NCBI GenBank assembly: GCA_902783005.1
Contig: CACZPI010000115.1
Coordinates: 1 to 64,000, forward strand
DNA from: an uncultured Ruminococcus sp.
GTDB taxonomy: Bacteria; Bacillota; Clostridia; Oscillospirales; Ruminococcaceae
Direction of reading: 5' to 3'
Length of the DNA stretch: 64,000 bases
Positions 36,291-45,572 of the stretch are shown piece by piece (the first letter of the stretch is position 1; every line of letters starts with the position of its first letter). The notes beneath the pieces were generated by a model. It did no database searches, had not been told where the DNA came from, and saw only the letters and a list, made by a program, of their open reading frames with translations. Position numbers and translations under genes: made by a program.

Positions 36291-37694
36291 TTATTCAGCA
36301 GACAGGTCAGGGTTGTCAGCCAGTGCCTGAGAAGTGAAGGCATCCAGGATAGCGTCGGTATCCTTGTTGATGTTGTCCTTCAGAGTTTTCAGGAAGGTAT
36401 CCTTCAGGCTCTGATCGTACTTGGAGATGGAGTCAGACATCTTGATGCCAGCAGCTACATCAGCCAGTACAGCGAACTGATCCTGACCGCCCAGCAGAGG
36501 GTTGGAGTTGGAACCCTCAGCAACGATCTTGTCCATAGCAACCTTGTTGTTTACGAAGTCGCCAGAGTACAGAGCATACTCTTCCATGGTGTCTGCGTTT
36601 ACAGTGAACTGACGGATGAAGTCAGCAGCCTGATCTGCAGTGTTGCAGTTCGGGGATACGCAGAGCCAAGAACCGCCCCAGAAGAAGTCCTGCGGGCCGC
36701 GAACGATTCTCCAGTTACCAGCGTTGCCGCCGTTCTGCTCGAGCTGTGCGCCCTCACCGAGGCACCAGGTGGAGTAGAAGTAACCCAGAGTCTCACCGTT
36801 CAGACCAACGTTGGTCCAGTCAGTAGACCACTGCTCAACGGTAGGATCAACGTAGCCATTGTCTACATAACCCTTAACCATGTCAGTGAACTCCTTAGCA
36901 ACATCGGTCTTGATGGTGGTGCCATCAACCCAAGCTGCGTTCTTAGCGGTAGAGAATGCCTGCCACAGACCACCGATGGTAGCTGCGATGGTAACCTTGC
37001 CGTCAGAAGCTTCCTTCAGCTCAGCAGCGGTTGCCTCGAACTTATCCCAGGAATCAATCTTAGCCTGCATCTCCTCCGGAGAGGTTACGCCCAGGTACTG
37101 CTCAGCCAGGTCAGCGTTGTAAGCATAGCCGCCTGCTGCTGCCTGCCAGGATGCACCCTTCAGAACGCCGTTGTTATCGGTACCGATCTCAACAGTGTAC
37201 TGGTAAGCATCCTTGTAGTCGTCTGCGGTGATACCCAGATCAGACAGAGGAGCAGAGAAGCTGTCATCGTTGATGTAGTTCAGGATCCAGCCAGCCTCAG
37301 CTACGAACAGGTCAACGTCATCGCCGCTGTTCAGGTAAGTAGCGTACTTGGTGGAAGCGTCGCCGCCGTTGTCGCCGCAGTTCTGGTATTTTGCATGGCC
37401 GGAGAACTGGTCAAACATGTTAGCCAGGTCAGCGTCAGTCCAGCATACAACAGTCAGGGTGTCGTCATCGCTCGGCAGAGTGATCTCGCCGCCAGCGGAC
37501 TGCTCCTCGCCGCCCTCAGAATCAGCGTCAGCTGCAGTGGTGTCTGCTGCTTCCTCAGAAGAACCATCAGCTGCTGCAGTGGTCTCTGCAGTGGAACCGG
37601 TGGACTCGGTGTTGCCGCCGCCGCAAGCTACGAAAGCGCTGGAAGCCATCGCCAGAGTAGCGAGCAGTGCAAGTGTTCTTGTCAGTTTGCTCAT
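36291..37694 (-). CDS. Extracellular sugar-binding lipoprotein of an ABC transporter
   Basis: The 467-residue protein has a lipoprotein signal with the lipid-bearing Cys at about 24 (AFVACGGG), an acidic T/A/E linker (about 28-75) and a family 1 solute-binding fold. It should capture oligosaccharides at the cell surface for the two permeases. Frequent use of preferred codons (GAC, AAC, GCA, CTG) suggests high expression. The ATG follows AAGGAGG and a leader containing a perfect inverted repeat. Confidence 0.92.
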   Translation of the reverse strand: MSKLTRTLALLATLAMASSAFVACGGGNTESTGSTAETTAAADGSSEEAADTTAADADSEGGEEQSAGGEITLPSDDDTLTVVCWTDADLANMFDQFSGHAKYQNCGDNGGDASTKYATYLNSGDDVDLFVAEAGWILNYINDDSFSAPLSDLGITADDYKDAYQYTVEIGTDNNGVLKGASWQAAAGGYAYNADLAEQYLGVTSPEEMQAKIDSWDKFEATAAELKEASDGKVTIAATIGGLWQAFSTAKNAAWVDGTTIKTDVAKEFTDMVKGYVDNGYVDPTVEQWSTDWTNVGLNGETLGYFYSTWCLGEGAQLEQNGGNAGNWRIVRGPQDFFWGGSWLCVSPNCNTADQAADFIRQFTVNADTMEEYALYSGDFVNNKVAMDKIVAEGSNSNPLLGGQDQFAVLADVAAGIKMSDSISKYDQSLKDTFLKTLKDNINKDTDAILDAFTSQALADNPDLSAE

Positions 37695-37720
37695 TGGTAG
37701 TTTCCTCCTTAAGATATATC

Positions 37721-37747
37721 TATTATATTTCCCTGTGAAATATAATA
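37721..37747. promoter_or_regulatory. Inverted repeat in the binding-protein leader
   Basis: TATTATATTTC (37721-37731) and GAAATATAATA (37737-37747) form a perfect 11-bp inverted repeat with a five-base centre. It lies 26 bases before the ATG, between lacI and the binding-protein gene, and could be a regulator site that also overlaps a TATAAT-like -10 box. Confidence 0.5.
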
Positions 37748-37791
37748 TGCGTGGGTTTATGAATCTGAACCGGAAATGAAATTTCAGGAAT

Positions 37792-38865
37792 TTATTTCTT
37801 GTTCAGATCCGCGACTGTGTCTCCCTCAAGCAGTCGTCCGCTGCAGCTTCTGACGCGCTCTGTGGGAGGTATATCTTCCTTGCGAAGCATCTTCAGCATC
37901 AGCTCCGCCGCCTTGATGCCGATTTGTTCGGTATCCTGACGGATCGTTGTCAGATGCGGACCCAGCATTCTCAGAACAGGGTGTCCGTCGTAGCCGATCA
38001 CGGAAACCTCCTGACCCGGGGTAAGCCCCGCATCCTGGATGGCTGCCATTCCGGCAACAGCACAAATATCATCCGGATAAATAATGCAGGTCGGCAGCTT
38101 TCTGTCCGCTTCCTGCGGATCGGCAAGCATTGCCTGCGTTAGCTGGTACGCCAGCTCCGGATGGAGATATTTGCCCTCGACTACATAACCCATTTCCTGA
38201 AGTGATACCGGATCTGTGAATTCTGCATCACATTGGAATTCCTGTTGATGTGCCGCAAGTGTCTCAAAGAATACCTTTTTGCGGATCTCTGTGACCTGTG
38301 ACGGCTCGCCGTAGATCAGTGCAAGGCGCTTGTGGCCGCGCCGCAGTGCATAAAGAACTGCATCGCGCATTCCTGCCTCATTATCAGAAGCAACCGCATA
38401 TTTCCCATCGGAAACATAATCGACCGATACGACCGGAAGCTCGCTGCCAAGCAGGCTCTGCACCTCGGGGGAAGCGAAATCCACGCACGCTGCGAGGACG
38501 CCGTCCACATTCCGGTACATGCAGTGCTCATAATAGGAGCAGGTCTGATTGCCGATCTGGTTGCTGATAAAGGTCAGGTCATAGCCTGAGCGTTCCATCA
38601 CGACCTTGAAGCTGTCAAGGATCGACGCAAAGTAGTGATGCTTGAGACCGCTGTCCGCCTTGTCCACCATCAGCACCCCTATATTATAGGTCTTGTTGGT
38701 TTTCAGGGCTCTTGCCATTGCATTCGGCAGATAGCCGAGCGCCTTGGCTGTCTCGCGCACGCGTTCCCTCGTTGCAGGGTTTACGTCGTCTCTATTGTTC
38801 AGTGCCTTGCTGACTGTTGCTGTTGAAACACCGCACGCCTGTGCAATGTCCTTGATTGAAACCAT
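37792..38865 (-). CDS. LacI-family transcriptional regulator
   Basis: The 357-residue protein has the LacI helix-turn-helix (IKDIAQACGVSTATVSKALN, residues 4-23), hinge helix and a periplasmic-binding-type sugar domain (IGVLMVD, VIGYDGHPVLRMLGP). It probably represses the downstream sugar transporter genes, and perhaps the GH5 gene upstream, until an oligosaccharide binds. Effector and operator are not known. Confidence 0.92.
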   Translation of the reverse strand: MVSIKDIAQACGVSTATVSKALNNRDDVNPATRERVRETAKALGYLPNAMARALKTNKTYNIGVLMVDKADSGLKHHYFASILDSFKVVMERSGYDLTFISNQIGNQTCSYYEHCMYRNVDGVLAACVDFASPEVQSLLGSELPVVSVDYVSDGKYAVASDNEAGMRDAVLYALRRGHKRLALIYGEPSQVTEIRKKVFFETLAAHQQEFQCDAEFTDPVSLQEMGYVVEGKYLHPELAYQLTQAMLADPQEADRKLPTCIIYPDDICAVAGMAAIQDAGLTPGQEVSVIGYDGHPVLRMLGPHLTTIRQDTEQIGIKAAELMLKMLRKEDIPPTERVRSCSGRLLEGDTVADLNKK

Positions 38866-38895
38866 GTAATCTTACACCCTAATTTTCTATCTCAT

Positions 38896-38921
38896 TTGTT
38901 ATGGATTTTTGTTATGGATTT
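38896..38921. repeat. Tandem 13-bp direct repeat in the lacI leader
   Basis: TTGTTATGGATTT occurs twice back to back (38896-38908, 38909-38921), between the lacI promoter and its ATG. It could be an autoregulatory site. Confidence 0.7.
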
Positions 38922-38991
38922 CAGAATCAGCAATGCGCCAAGTTTCTGATCGTAAATGCGTTTCGGGCTTTTGCTCGCCTTCACTAACATA

Positions 38992-39020
38992 AATATACAA
39001 CACTCTGCGCAAAAAGTCAA
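38992..39020 (-). promoter_or_regulatory. Promoter of lacI
   Basis: Leftward TTGACT (39020-39015), 17-base spacer, TATATT (38997-38992). The 402-base gap 38866-39267 also holds AT-rich sequence with several ATGCATA-like words, but no gene. Confidence 0.7.
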
Positions 39021-39267
39021 TGCAAAAATCCATTCTTTCACTTTTTTTGATTGCTATGCACAACTTTCAACATACGTTCTCTATGCATATTGTACAACAA
39101 AACAAGTCTTTTATGAATTTATTACAAAACGGTAACTTGCTGATTTTTAGATAAAATGCACGGAAACCCCGCGGTTTCTGCGCCGGAAACGCCGATTTTC
39201 CGTCGATGTTTCCGGCACTTTGCACAAAGTTCTGACTTTTTGTCGTTCTTTCACGCCGATTCTGTCC

Positions 39268-41106
39268 TTACTGGATCGGGAAGGAATCCACGAGCGAGAC
39301 GGTATACTTCAGAATATACAAGGAATCCGAGCCGTCGATCTTTTGGTTGACATCCACATCGGCATTTTTATTTGCCTGTTCGCTAAGCTGTTCGATGCCG
39401 AGCAGACTCTTGTTGAGCAGGATCACATCCAGAAGCTCGACCACGCCGTTCTCATCCACATCGCCGTAGATGACATTTCCGTCCGGTGTCACATCGGATG
39501 TCGGTGTGGTCACCGTCGTACCGATGGTCGGGCCGGGTGTTTCTTCTGTCTGCTCCGTGGCTTCCGTGGATTCGGTCGTCTCATCCGTTTCAAACGTGGT
39601 CGGCTGCTTCGGATCGGTCTTGCCGCCCGCGTCAAGGTTGCTGCCTTCGGAAGCAGCGTAGCTCTTGTAATATTCTGCCACATTGATACCGGTCGTGCTG
39701 CCTTCGCCGCCGAGCGGCACCTCGTGGTCAAGGCCGATGTACTTGCCGGAGGAGGCCGTCTGCCAGAGCGCCGGCTCCATAAGGCCGTACTTTTCCTCGT
39801 CCCAGGTCTTGAAATCGTTGCTGAGCAGACCCTCGGTATCACCGGAGTTCGGATTCAGGCACCAGAAGGTATGGTTGATATGGTGGTTGATCATGTAGTT
39901 GCGCAGCAGAATCATCCACTTGACGTTCTTGTCTAAATCGTCCATCGCGCTTGCATCCGCATCGACATACGACTCCAAATCCGCACCCTTCGGGAGCTTG
40001 CCGCCCCATTCACCGATGAGCAGCGGTGCAATATCCTGTTCATTGATGTATGCCCAGGAATCTCTCCAGTAATCGTCAAGCAGCGTTTCTTCCGTGAAAT
40101 TCTTCTTGAACCATTCCTGTCTGTATACGACAGGGCCGTAGTCATGCGGGGAGTACACGATCTGAGAGGTTCCCTGCTTCGGCACGACCGGGTAATCCTT
40201 GACGCCGCGGAGGTTGCCGCCCCACCATGCGCCGATGTACGGCGAATTGTCGCGGCGGTCGCCTATGCCCCAGTAATCTCCCGGCATCGCACCGCTCAAG
40301 GACTGCTCAACGCCCTCAATGAAGATCAGCGCATTCGGATTCACATCCAGGATCGCCTCGGCGCATCTGGTTGCAGCATACGCCCAGTTGTTCTCATCGG
40401 TAGAGCCGTCCCACTTGGCAGCATTTTCGCCATCCTGTCCTTTGCCGTGGGGCTCGTTTTCCAGATCGTAGCCCAGCACCGTGTCATTGTTCTTGAAATG
40501 GTCTGCCGTCCAGACAAGCGATTCGATCCAGGATTCGGTTGTTACACCCGCCTTGCCGTACCACAGCGGCCAGTCATGACCGGAGTTGTCCGAATGCGGG
40601 CTGTGAACGTCGATAAAGCATTTCAGGCCGTACTTCTTGCATTTTTCCAGCAGGATCTCAAAGATCTCAAGGCTGTTTTTCGTAGTCTTGCCGTCAGCCT
40701 CCAGAAATTCGACATTGAAGCCCTGCGTTTCATCGCCCCAGCACTGTACAGAGCTGACCTCGAGCGGCTCGCCGTCCATCCAGGAAATGAGCAGCTCCGA
40801 CGAAACCGGGAAGCGGATGACATTGATGCCGCGGTCTGCAACCGCCTTCAGGAAGGGATCCGCCTCGGTCGCATACAATCCGTGCGGTGCATTCTCGGAG
40901 CAGTTGAGGCCGAACCAGTTCGCACCCGTCAGCCAGACCTCGTTCCCCTCGGAGTCATACAGACGGCTTCCGACGGCATGGAGCCAGTCGTCATTGTTCG
41001 TGTCCACAGCAGCAGCCGGCAGTGCAGTGCCGATCGCAGATGCAGTCATACTGGCACAAAGCGCAAGTGCAGAAACGCCGGCGGCCAGTTTTTTCATCCA
41101 TTTCAT
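39268..41106 (-). CDS. Secreted GH5 endoglucanase with dockerin
   Basis: The 612-residue enzyme has a signal peptide (1-33) and a GH5 barrel (about 40-460) with the acid/base in ENEPHG (Glu 218) and the nucleophile in LLIGEWGG (Glu 366). A T/E linker (about 490-545) leads to a C-terminal dockerin with GDVDENGVVELLDV and ADVDVNQKIDGSDS loops. It should cut cellulose or related beta-glucans and bind a cohesin scaffold. It lies upstream of the lacI-transporter genes on the same strand, so degradation and import are linked. ATG 41106 follows GAGGAGG. Confidence 0.94.
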   Translation of the reverse strand: MKWMKKLAAGVSALALCASMTASAIGTALPAAAVDTNNDDWLHAVGSRLYDSEGNEVWLTGANWFGLNCSENAPHGLYATEADPFLKAVADRGINVIRFPVSSELLISWMDGEPLEVSSVQCWGDETQGFNVEFLEADGKTTKNSLEIFEILLEKCKKYGLKCFIDVHSPHSDNSGHDWPLWYGKAGVTTESWIESLVWTADHFKNNDTVLGYDLENEPHGKGQDGENAAKWDGSTDENNWAYAATRCAEAILDVNPNALIFIEGVEQSLSGAMPGDYWGIGDRRDNSPYIGAWWGGNLRGVKDYPVVPKQGTSQIVYSPHDYGPVVYRQEWFKKNFTEETLLDDYWRDSWAYINEQDIAPLLIGEWGGKLPKGADLESYVDADASAMDDLDKNVKWMILLRNYMINHHINHTFWCLNPNSGDTEGLLSNDFKTWDEEKYGLMEPALWQTASSGKYIGLDHEVPLGGEGSTTGINVAEYYKSYAASEGSNLDAGGKTDPKQPTTFETDETTESTEATEQTEETPGPTIGTTVTTPTSDVTPDGNVIYGDVDENGVVELLDVILLNKSLLGIEQLSEQANKNADVDVNQKIDGSDSLYILKYTVSLVDSFPIQ

Positions 41107-41169
41107 GGTGATTACCTCCTCTTAAAAATATTCGTTCTCAGTGGGCATCGCAGAATGCCCGCTATTTTC

Positions 41170-41198
41170 ATTGTACACGATTTCGCGGGATTTGTCAA
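41170..41198 (-). promoter_or_regulatory. Promoter of the GH5 gene
   Basis: Leftward TTGACA (41198-41193), 17-base spacer, TACAAT (41175-41170), 64 bases before the ATG. Confidence 0.8.
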
Positions 41199-41228
41199 TA
41201 GTTTTTGCAACAAATGACAAGGCCTGCC

Positions 41229-42206
41229 TCACGCATTTTCCCGCAGATAATCCTCGGCAAGCTGCTGCGCCTCCTCATACGATGCCAGCGCATAGCAGCG
41301 GTTCCGGAATGCAGCGGCATTCCTGCCGCCGGTCATATACCAGGAAGCGTGCTTGCGTGCCTCCCGGATGGCGAGCTTCGGGGGCTTGTCGCTGTATTCC
41401 ACGATCATCCGGATGTGCCGCAGCATCATATCCATGCGTTCCTCCGGGGTCGGCTTCTCATACGGCCGTCCCTCCAGCGTGCAGGCGATTTCCCGGAAAA
41501 CCCAGGGATTTCCGTAGCTGGCGCGTCCGACCGCCACAAGATCCACGCCGGTCTCCTCGTACATGGCCTTTGCGGAGGCTCCGTCGGTCACATCACCGTT
41601 GCCGATGACCGGGATGCCGACCGCCTGCTTCACCTGCCGGATGGTTTCCCAGTCGGCCTTCCCGGAATAGAGCATCTGCTTCGTCCTGCCGTGGACACAG
41701 AGCGCCGCGGCGCCCGCCTGCTCCATCATCTTCGCAAAGGGGACGGCATTGACCGAATCCGCATCCCAGCCGATGCGCATTTTGACCGTGACCGGCACGC
41801 TGCTTTCCCGCACGGCTGCCCGGACGCATTCCGCGGCAAGCTCCGGGGTCTTCATGAGTGCCGATCCCGCACCGGTATTCACGACCTTGGGGACGGGGCA
41901 GCCCATATTCAGGTCGATCCAGTCAGGGTGAAAGACCTGGATCATCCCGGCAGCACGGGCAATGAATTCCGGTTCGCTGCCGAAAAGCTGCAATCCCATG
42001 GGACGCTCCGCATCGGTAATACGGCACAGCGGCTCGCTGCCCCTGCTATTATAACAGTGTCCCTTGGCAGAGATCATTTCGCTGACGCAAAGCGCTGCCC
42101 CCTGCTCCACGGCAAGGGTGCGGTAGGGTGCATCCGCGACCCCGGCCATCGGCGCAAGTGCGGCCGTGCGCGGCACATTCAGGCCGGCAATGGTGACGTT
42201 CTGCAT
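41229..42206 (-). CDS. dusB: tRNA-dihydrouridine synthase (DusB type)
   Basis: The 325-residue flavoenzyme reduces uridine in the tRNA D-loop. Motifs include LAPMAGVADAPYR near the N terminus, DLNMGCPVPKVV and KMRIGWD; the catalytic Cys region is NMGCP. The start at 42206 follows GGAGGACTACC. It is divergent from the dipicolinate synthase genes. Confidence 0.92.
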   Translation of the reverse strand: MQNVTIAGLNVPRTAALAPMAGVADAPYRTLAVEQGAALCVSEMISAKGHCYNSRGSEPLCRITDAERPMGLQLFGSEPEFIARAAGMIQVFHPDWIDLNMGCPVPKVVNTGAGSALMKTPELAAECVRAAVRESSVPVTVKMRIGWDADSVNAVPFAKMMEQAGAAALCVHGRTKQMLYSGKADWETIRQVKQAVGIPVIGNGDVTDGASAKAMYEETGVDLVAVGRASYGNPWVFREIACTLEGRPYEKPTPEERMDMMLRHIRMIVEYSDKPPKLAIREARKHASWYMTGGRNAAAFRNRCYALASYEEAQQLAEDYLRENA

Positions 42207-42241
42207 GGTAGTCCTCCTGTCGATGTGTTTCATTCTTATCT

Positions 42242-42270
42242 ATTGTGCCACAAATCCCGGGAAATGTCAA
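42242..42270 (-). promoter_or_regulatory. Promoter of dusB
   Basis: Leftward TTGACA (42270-42265), 17-base spacer, CACAAT (42247-42242). Confidence 0.65.
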
Positions 42271-42275
42271 GTATG

Positions 42276-42304
42276 CACCGCGGCACCGGATGCGGCATAT
42301 TCTG
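42276..42304 (+). promoter_or_regulatory. Possible mother-cell (sigma-K type) promoter of spoVFA
   Basis: An AC-containing -35 (GCACC, AC at 42277-42278) is separated by 17 bases from CATATTCTG (42296-42304), close to the sigma-K pattern AC-N16/17-CATAnnnTA. No sigma-A promoter is evident for this strand. The match is short and inferred. Confidence 0.35.
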
Positions 42305-42339
42305 CAACAGAGCAAACTGCTCACAAAGGAGTGACTGAC

Positions 42340-43206
42340 ATGCAATCAGAAAAAACGATCCTCGTCGTTGGCGGGGATCTGCGATATGCGTATACAGCTC
42401 GGGCGCTTGCGGACAAATGCAGCGTGCATGCCCTTGGGCTGATGCGGCAGCTGCCCGGCGTACACTGTGCCGATACGCCCGGCGAGCTGCCCGGATGTGA
42501 TATTCTTGTGCTGCCGATGCCCGTCAGCGAGGACGGTGTGACGGTACATGCACCCTATGCGGCATCCCCGGTGCTGCTGCGCGATCTGCTCCCCCTGCTG
42601 CATCCGGGAGCGCTCGTCCTCGGCGGACGCTTCGGCAAGGCAGAGGATTTCTTCCGGATGGCGGGATATGAAACGGACGATTACAGCCGCCGGGAGGAAT
42701 TCGCGCTCTTCAATGCCATTCCCACGGCGGAGGGAGCGGTCGGCATTCTGCTCGATGAGCTGCCGCGGACACTGTACGGCGCCTGCGTGCTTGTGACAGG
42801 CTACGGCAGGATCGGGCGTTTCCTTGCCATGCTTCTGCGCAGCTTCGGCGCAGAGGTGACGGTCGCCGCCCGCCGGTCTGCCGACCGCGCCCGTGCGGAA
42901 ATGAACGGCTGCCGTGCGATCCCGGTTTCCGCGCTTGCGGAGGAGATCGGGCGGTTCGATGCGGTGTGCAATACGGTTCCGGTATGCATCCTGACTGCGG
43001 ATGTGCTGGCGGCCATGCGGGAGGATGCATTGATCCTCGACCTTGCCTCGAAGCCCGGCGGCACCGACCGCGAGGCGGCGCAGAAGCTCGGACGCCGCTT
43101 TGTCTGGGCGCTTTCCCTGCCCGGCAGGACGGCGCCCGTGACCGCAGGGCAGACCATTGCGCGGACTGTCATGCAGATGCTTGCGGAAAGGGGGCTTGCG
43201 CCATGA
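42340..43206 (+). CDS. spoVFA: Dipicolinate synthase subunit A
   Basis: The 288-residue protein has an N-terminal domain starting ILVVGGDLRYAY and a Rossmann domain with VLVTGYGRIGRFLAMLL (about 148-164). With subunit B it oxidises a lysine-pathway intermediate to dipicolinic acid, which fills the spore core with calcium. Its presence argues that the organism can sporulate. The start at 42340 follows AAAGGAG; four bases overlap subunit B. Confidence 0.93.
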   Translation: MQSEKTILVVGGDLRYAYTARALADKCSVHALGLMRQLPGVHCADTPGELPGCDILVLPMPVSEDGVTVHAPYAASPVLLRDLLPLLHPGALVLGGRFGKAEDFFRMAGYETDDYSRREEFALFNAIPTAEGAVGILLDELPRTLYGACVLVTGYGRIGRFLAMLLRSFGAEVTVAARRSADRARAEMNGCRAIPVSALAEEIGRFDAVCNTVPVCILTADVLAAMREDALILDLASKPGGTDREAAQKLGRRFVWALSLPGRTAPVTAGQTIARTVMQMLAERGLAP

Positions 43207-43781
43207 GATTCGACAATGTCCGCATCGGCTTTGCTATGACCGGATCCTTCTGCACCTTCTCCCATGCCTTTGCGCAGATGGAAGCGCTGCGGGATCTGGG
43301 GGCAGAGCTCATCCCGATCCTGTCCTTTCACGCCGCACAGATTGACACGCGCTTCGGGAAGGCAGAAGACCACATCCGGCATGTCCGGGAGATCTGCGGA
43401 AGAGAACCCATTCTCACCATTGCGGATGCAGAACCGATCGGGCCGAAGCAGATGACGGATGTGATGCTCGTGGAGCCGTGTACCTCGAATACCGCGGCAA
43501 AGCTCGCGCTGTCCCTGACCGATACCCCCGTCACAATGGCCGTGAAAAGCCATCTGCGGGGCGGCAGGCCGGTGGTGCTGGCCTTCGCATCGAATGATGC
43601 CCTTGCCGGGAGCATGAAGCACCTGGGCATGCTGGCGAATATGCGGCATTACTACTTCGTACCGCTCCGACAGGATGATCCTGTGAAGAAGCCGACCTCC
43701 CTGGTGGCAGATTTCCCGCAGACTGCCGAAGCCATCGCCGCAGCAATGGAAGGCAGGCAGCTCCGGCCGATGCTGCTGTGA
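43203..43781 (+). CDS. spoVFB: Dipicolinate synthase subunit B (flavoprotein)
   Basis: The 192-residue protein belongs to the flavoprotein family of SpoVFB: RIGFAMTGSFCTFSHAF at the N terminus, EPCTSNTAAKLALSLTDTPV in the middle and a late FVPLRQDDP motif. It is the partner of SpoVFA and is translationally coupled to it (ATGA). It is followed by a hairpin (43786-43817) without a clear U tract. Confidence 0.94.
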   Translation: MRFDNVRIGFAMTGSFCTFSHAFAQMEALRDLGAELIPILSFHAAQIDTRFGKAEDHIRHVREICGREPILTIADAEPIGPKQMTDVMLVEPCTSNTAAKLALSLTDTPVTMAVKSHLRGGRPVVLAFASNDALAGSMKHLGMLANMRHYYFVPLRQDDPVKKPTSLVADFPQTAEAIAAAMEGRQLRPMLL

Positions 43782-43821
43782 CAAGACGCCCTCCCTGCAA
43801 AGCACGCAGAGAGGGCGCATT

Positions 43822-44199
43822 CTATAAAATATGCCAGAATTCCGGAGTTTCCTCCTCATACAGCTCCCGCAGCATGATCCGGAGCCTCGCGAGATCTGCC
43901 GCAGCCTCCGGATGCCCCGCAGCGATCAGGGGGCGCAGGCCGGAGAGCGTTTCCCGGATGGGATCGAGCTTATCGCCGTCCACAAAGAGTCCGGCAATGC
44001 TGTGGAATTGCTCCCATTCCTCCGTCAGCGTTTCGCACCGTTCCAATGCTGCCGGAATATCTCCGGCTGCATAGGCATCGCTGCACGCCTTTGCCAGCAT
44101 CGCATATTCCCGGCTTTCCGCACGCAGCCACAGTAAGGATGCAATGCTCACCAGCATCAGCACCAGCAGAATGCAGGCGCTTGCCCGGACGCGCTTCAT
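43822..44199 (-). CDS. DUF4363-family protein
   Basis: The 125-residue protein has an N-terminal membrane helix (about 7-24) and a helical extracytoplasmic domain (ALERCETLTEEWEQFHSIAGLF) as in DUF4363 proteins. The function is unknown. Its start overlaps the stop of the DUF421 gene by four bases. The DUF421-DUF4363 pairing is common in clostridia. Confidence 0.78.
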   Translation of the reverse strand: MKRVRASACILLVLMLVSIASLLWLRAESREYAMLAKACSDAYAAGDIPAALERCETLTEEWEQFHSIAGLFVDGDKLDPIRETLSGLRPLIAAGHPEAAADLARLRIMLRELYEEETPEFWHIL

Positions 44200-44873
44200 G
44201 CTGCCGCCCCCTTCCGTGTCAATGTCCGCACGCCGTCACGGTCGGCTGTCAGCAGGAAGACCTCCTGCAGCCGGATGCCTGCGCCGTGCAGGAGCGATTC
44301 CAGCCAGGCCTTGTCGCGGCCAAGTGCCTGCAATGCTTCCTCGCGGAGCTGACCGTCTGCCACAAGCATCTGCGGCGGATCGGCTGCCGGGGATGCCGCA
44401 CCGACATCGCCTTTTTCCGCCGGCTGGTAGGCAGGCTTCTGCATGACGGAAACGGTGCCGTTTGTTTCGACAACGGCGTACTGCACCTCGGATGCCGAAA
44501 AGATCCCCGCCGTGCGCAGGCTCGTCATCAGGTCATCGAGGGAAAAGCGCAGCTCATGGAGCTTCTGCTGGTCGATGACGCCACCGCGGATAATGACCTG
44601 CGGTGAGCCGGAGACCAGACGCCGCATCCGCACGGATTTCAGAGTCAGCCAGGACACCAGCACCTCAAAGCAGACCAGCAGCAGAATCGGAAGAATGCCG
44701 TGGAGTAGCGGGATCTCGGTGTCCTCCAGGGAAAGGGTGGCAATATTGGAGACGAGAATGGTAATGACCAGCTCCGAGGGCTGCAGCTCCCCGAGCTGGC
44801 GCTTGCCCATGAGCCGGACAGAGAAAATGACGACTGCATACAGGATCCATGTACGGATGAGAATGATGGTCAT
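44196..44873 (-). CDS. DUF421 (YetF-type) membrane protein
   Basis: The 225-residue protein has three N-terminal membrane helices and the conserved cytoplasmic domain of the DUF421/YetF family: RLMGKRQLGELQPSELVIT, then a SGSPQVIIRGGVI segment and LDDLMTSLRTAGI. The biochemical role is unknown. ATG 44873 follows AAGGAG by seven bases. It is coupled to the DUF4363 gene. Confidence 0.85.
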   Translation of the reverse strand: MTIILIRTWILYAVVIFSVRLMGKRQLGELQPSELVITILVSNIATLSLEDTEIPLLHGILPILLLVCFEVLVSWLTLKSVRMRRLVSGSPQVIIRGGVIDQQKLHELRFSLDDLMTSLRTAGIFSASEVQYAVVETNGTVSVMQKPAYQPAEKGDVGAASPAADPPQMLVADGQLREEALQALGRDKAWLESLLHGAGIRLQEVFLLTADRDGVRTLTRKGAAA

Positions 44874-44932
44874 GACGGCGCTCCTTTCCTTCTTTGCAGA
44901 AAGTATGCCCCGAAATGGCTTCAATATACAAA

Positions 44933-44958
44933 AACGCCTCTCACACCGGAGAGGCGTT
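44933..44958 (-). terminator. Terminator after the HD-domain gene
   Basis: AACGCCTCTC (44933-44942) pairs with GAGAGGCGTT (44949-44958). The reverse strand then reads TTTTTG. It starts inside the HD gene stop codon. Confidence 0.8.
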
Positions 44959-45536
44959 TATTTGGCGTCGATCTGCCATCTTGCCTGCCAGGTCTGCATT
45001 CCGCGCTCGAGCGCATCAATGATGCGGCGCAGCGAATACAGATGCCAGATCTCACTTGCGGCACAGCACTTGTCCGCAATGGAGATGATGAACGATTCCT
45101 TATACCGCGGCAGCGGGAAGCACAGCGGGAACATGTGCTTGCGGATGATGTCGCGCTCAACCGGATTGAGGGTGAATTCCGCCTCGGCATTGCGCAGGGC
45201 TACAAGCGGATGGCAGAAGGTATGGAACCGGCAGGCATGTGCCTTGTCATGCCAGTCATACAGGAAATAATCATGCAGGAGCGCACCGCGCACCATGCTG
45301 CGGGGGTCAATCCGGATGTGCAGTACCTCTGCCACACGCAGGGACATATAGGCCACGCAAATCGAATGCGTGAAGCAGTCGGTCAGTCCGTGCTGCGGGT
45401 AGCGACGTTCGGACTGCATATTCGGAGACTGCAGGATCTCCCGGCCGAACGAAAGCACCAGATCCACCAGCGTTTCGCGGGATTCCAGATACCAGATCGC
45501 TTCCTTGCGGCGGTGCAGCAGGATATGATGTGCCAT
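44958..45536 (-). CDS. HD-domain phosphohydrolase
   Basis: The 192-residue protein has the metal-dependent HD motif GALLHDYFLYDW (about 90) and an upstream conserved histidine (DCFTHSICVAYMS). Such proteins hydrolyse nucleotides or phosphate esters; the substrate is unknown. ATG 45536 follows GGGGGG. It is divergent from the queuosine operon. Confidence 0.8.
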   Translation of the reverse strand: MAHHILLHRRKEAIWYLESRETLVDLVLSFGREILQSPNMQSERRYPQHGLTDCFTHSICVAYMSLRVAEVLHIRIDPRSMVRGALLHDYFLYDWHDKAHACRFHTFCHPLVALRNAEAEFTLNPVERDIIRKHMFPLCFPLPRYKESFIISIADKCCAASEIWHLYSLRRIIDALERGMQTWQARWQIDAK

Positions 45537-45572
45537 GTACGGTCCCCCCCTTCTCATTTTTTCGCATTTTCT

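Noticed and set aside
44196..44873. Spore-germination gene assignment for the DUF421/DUF4363 pair
   Set aside because: The pair occurs in spore formers, but the sequence shows no Ger or SpoVA motif, so I left it as unknown function.
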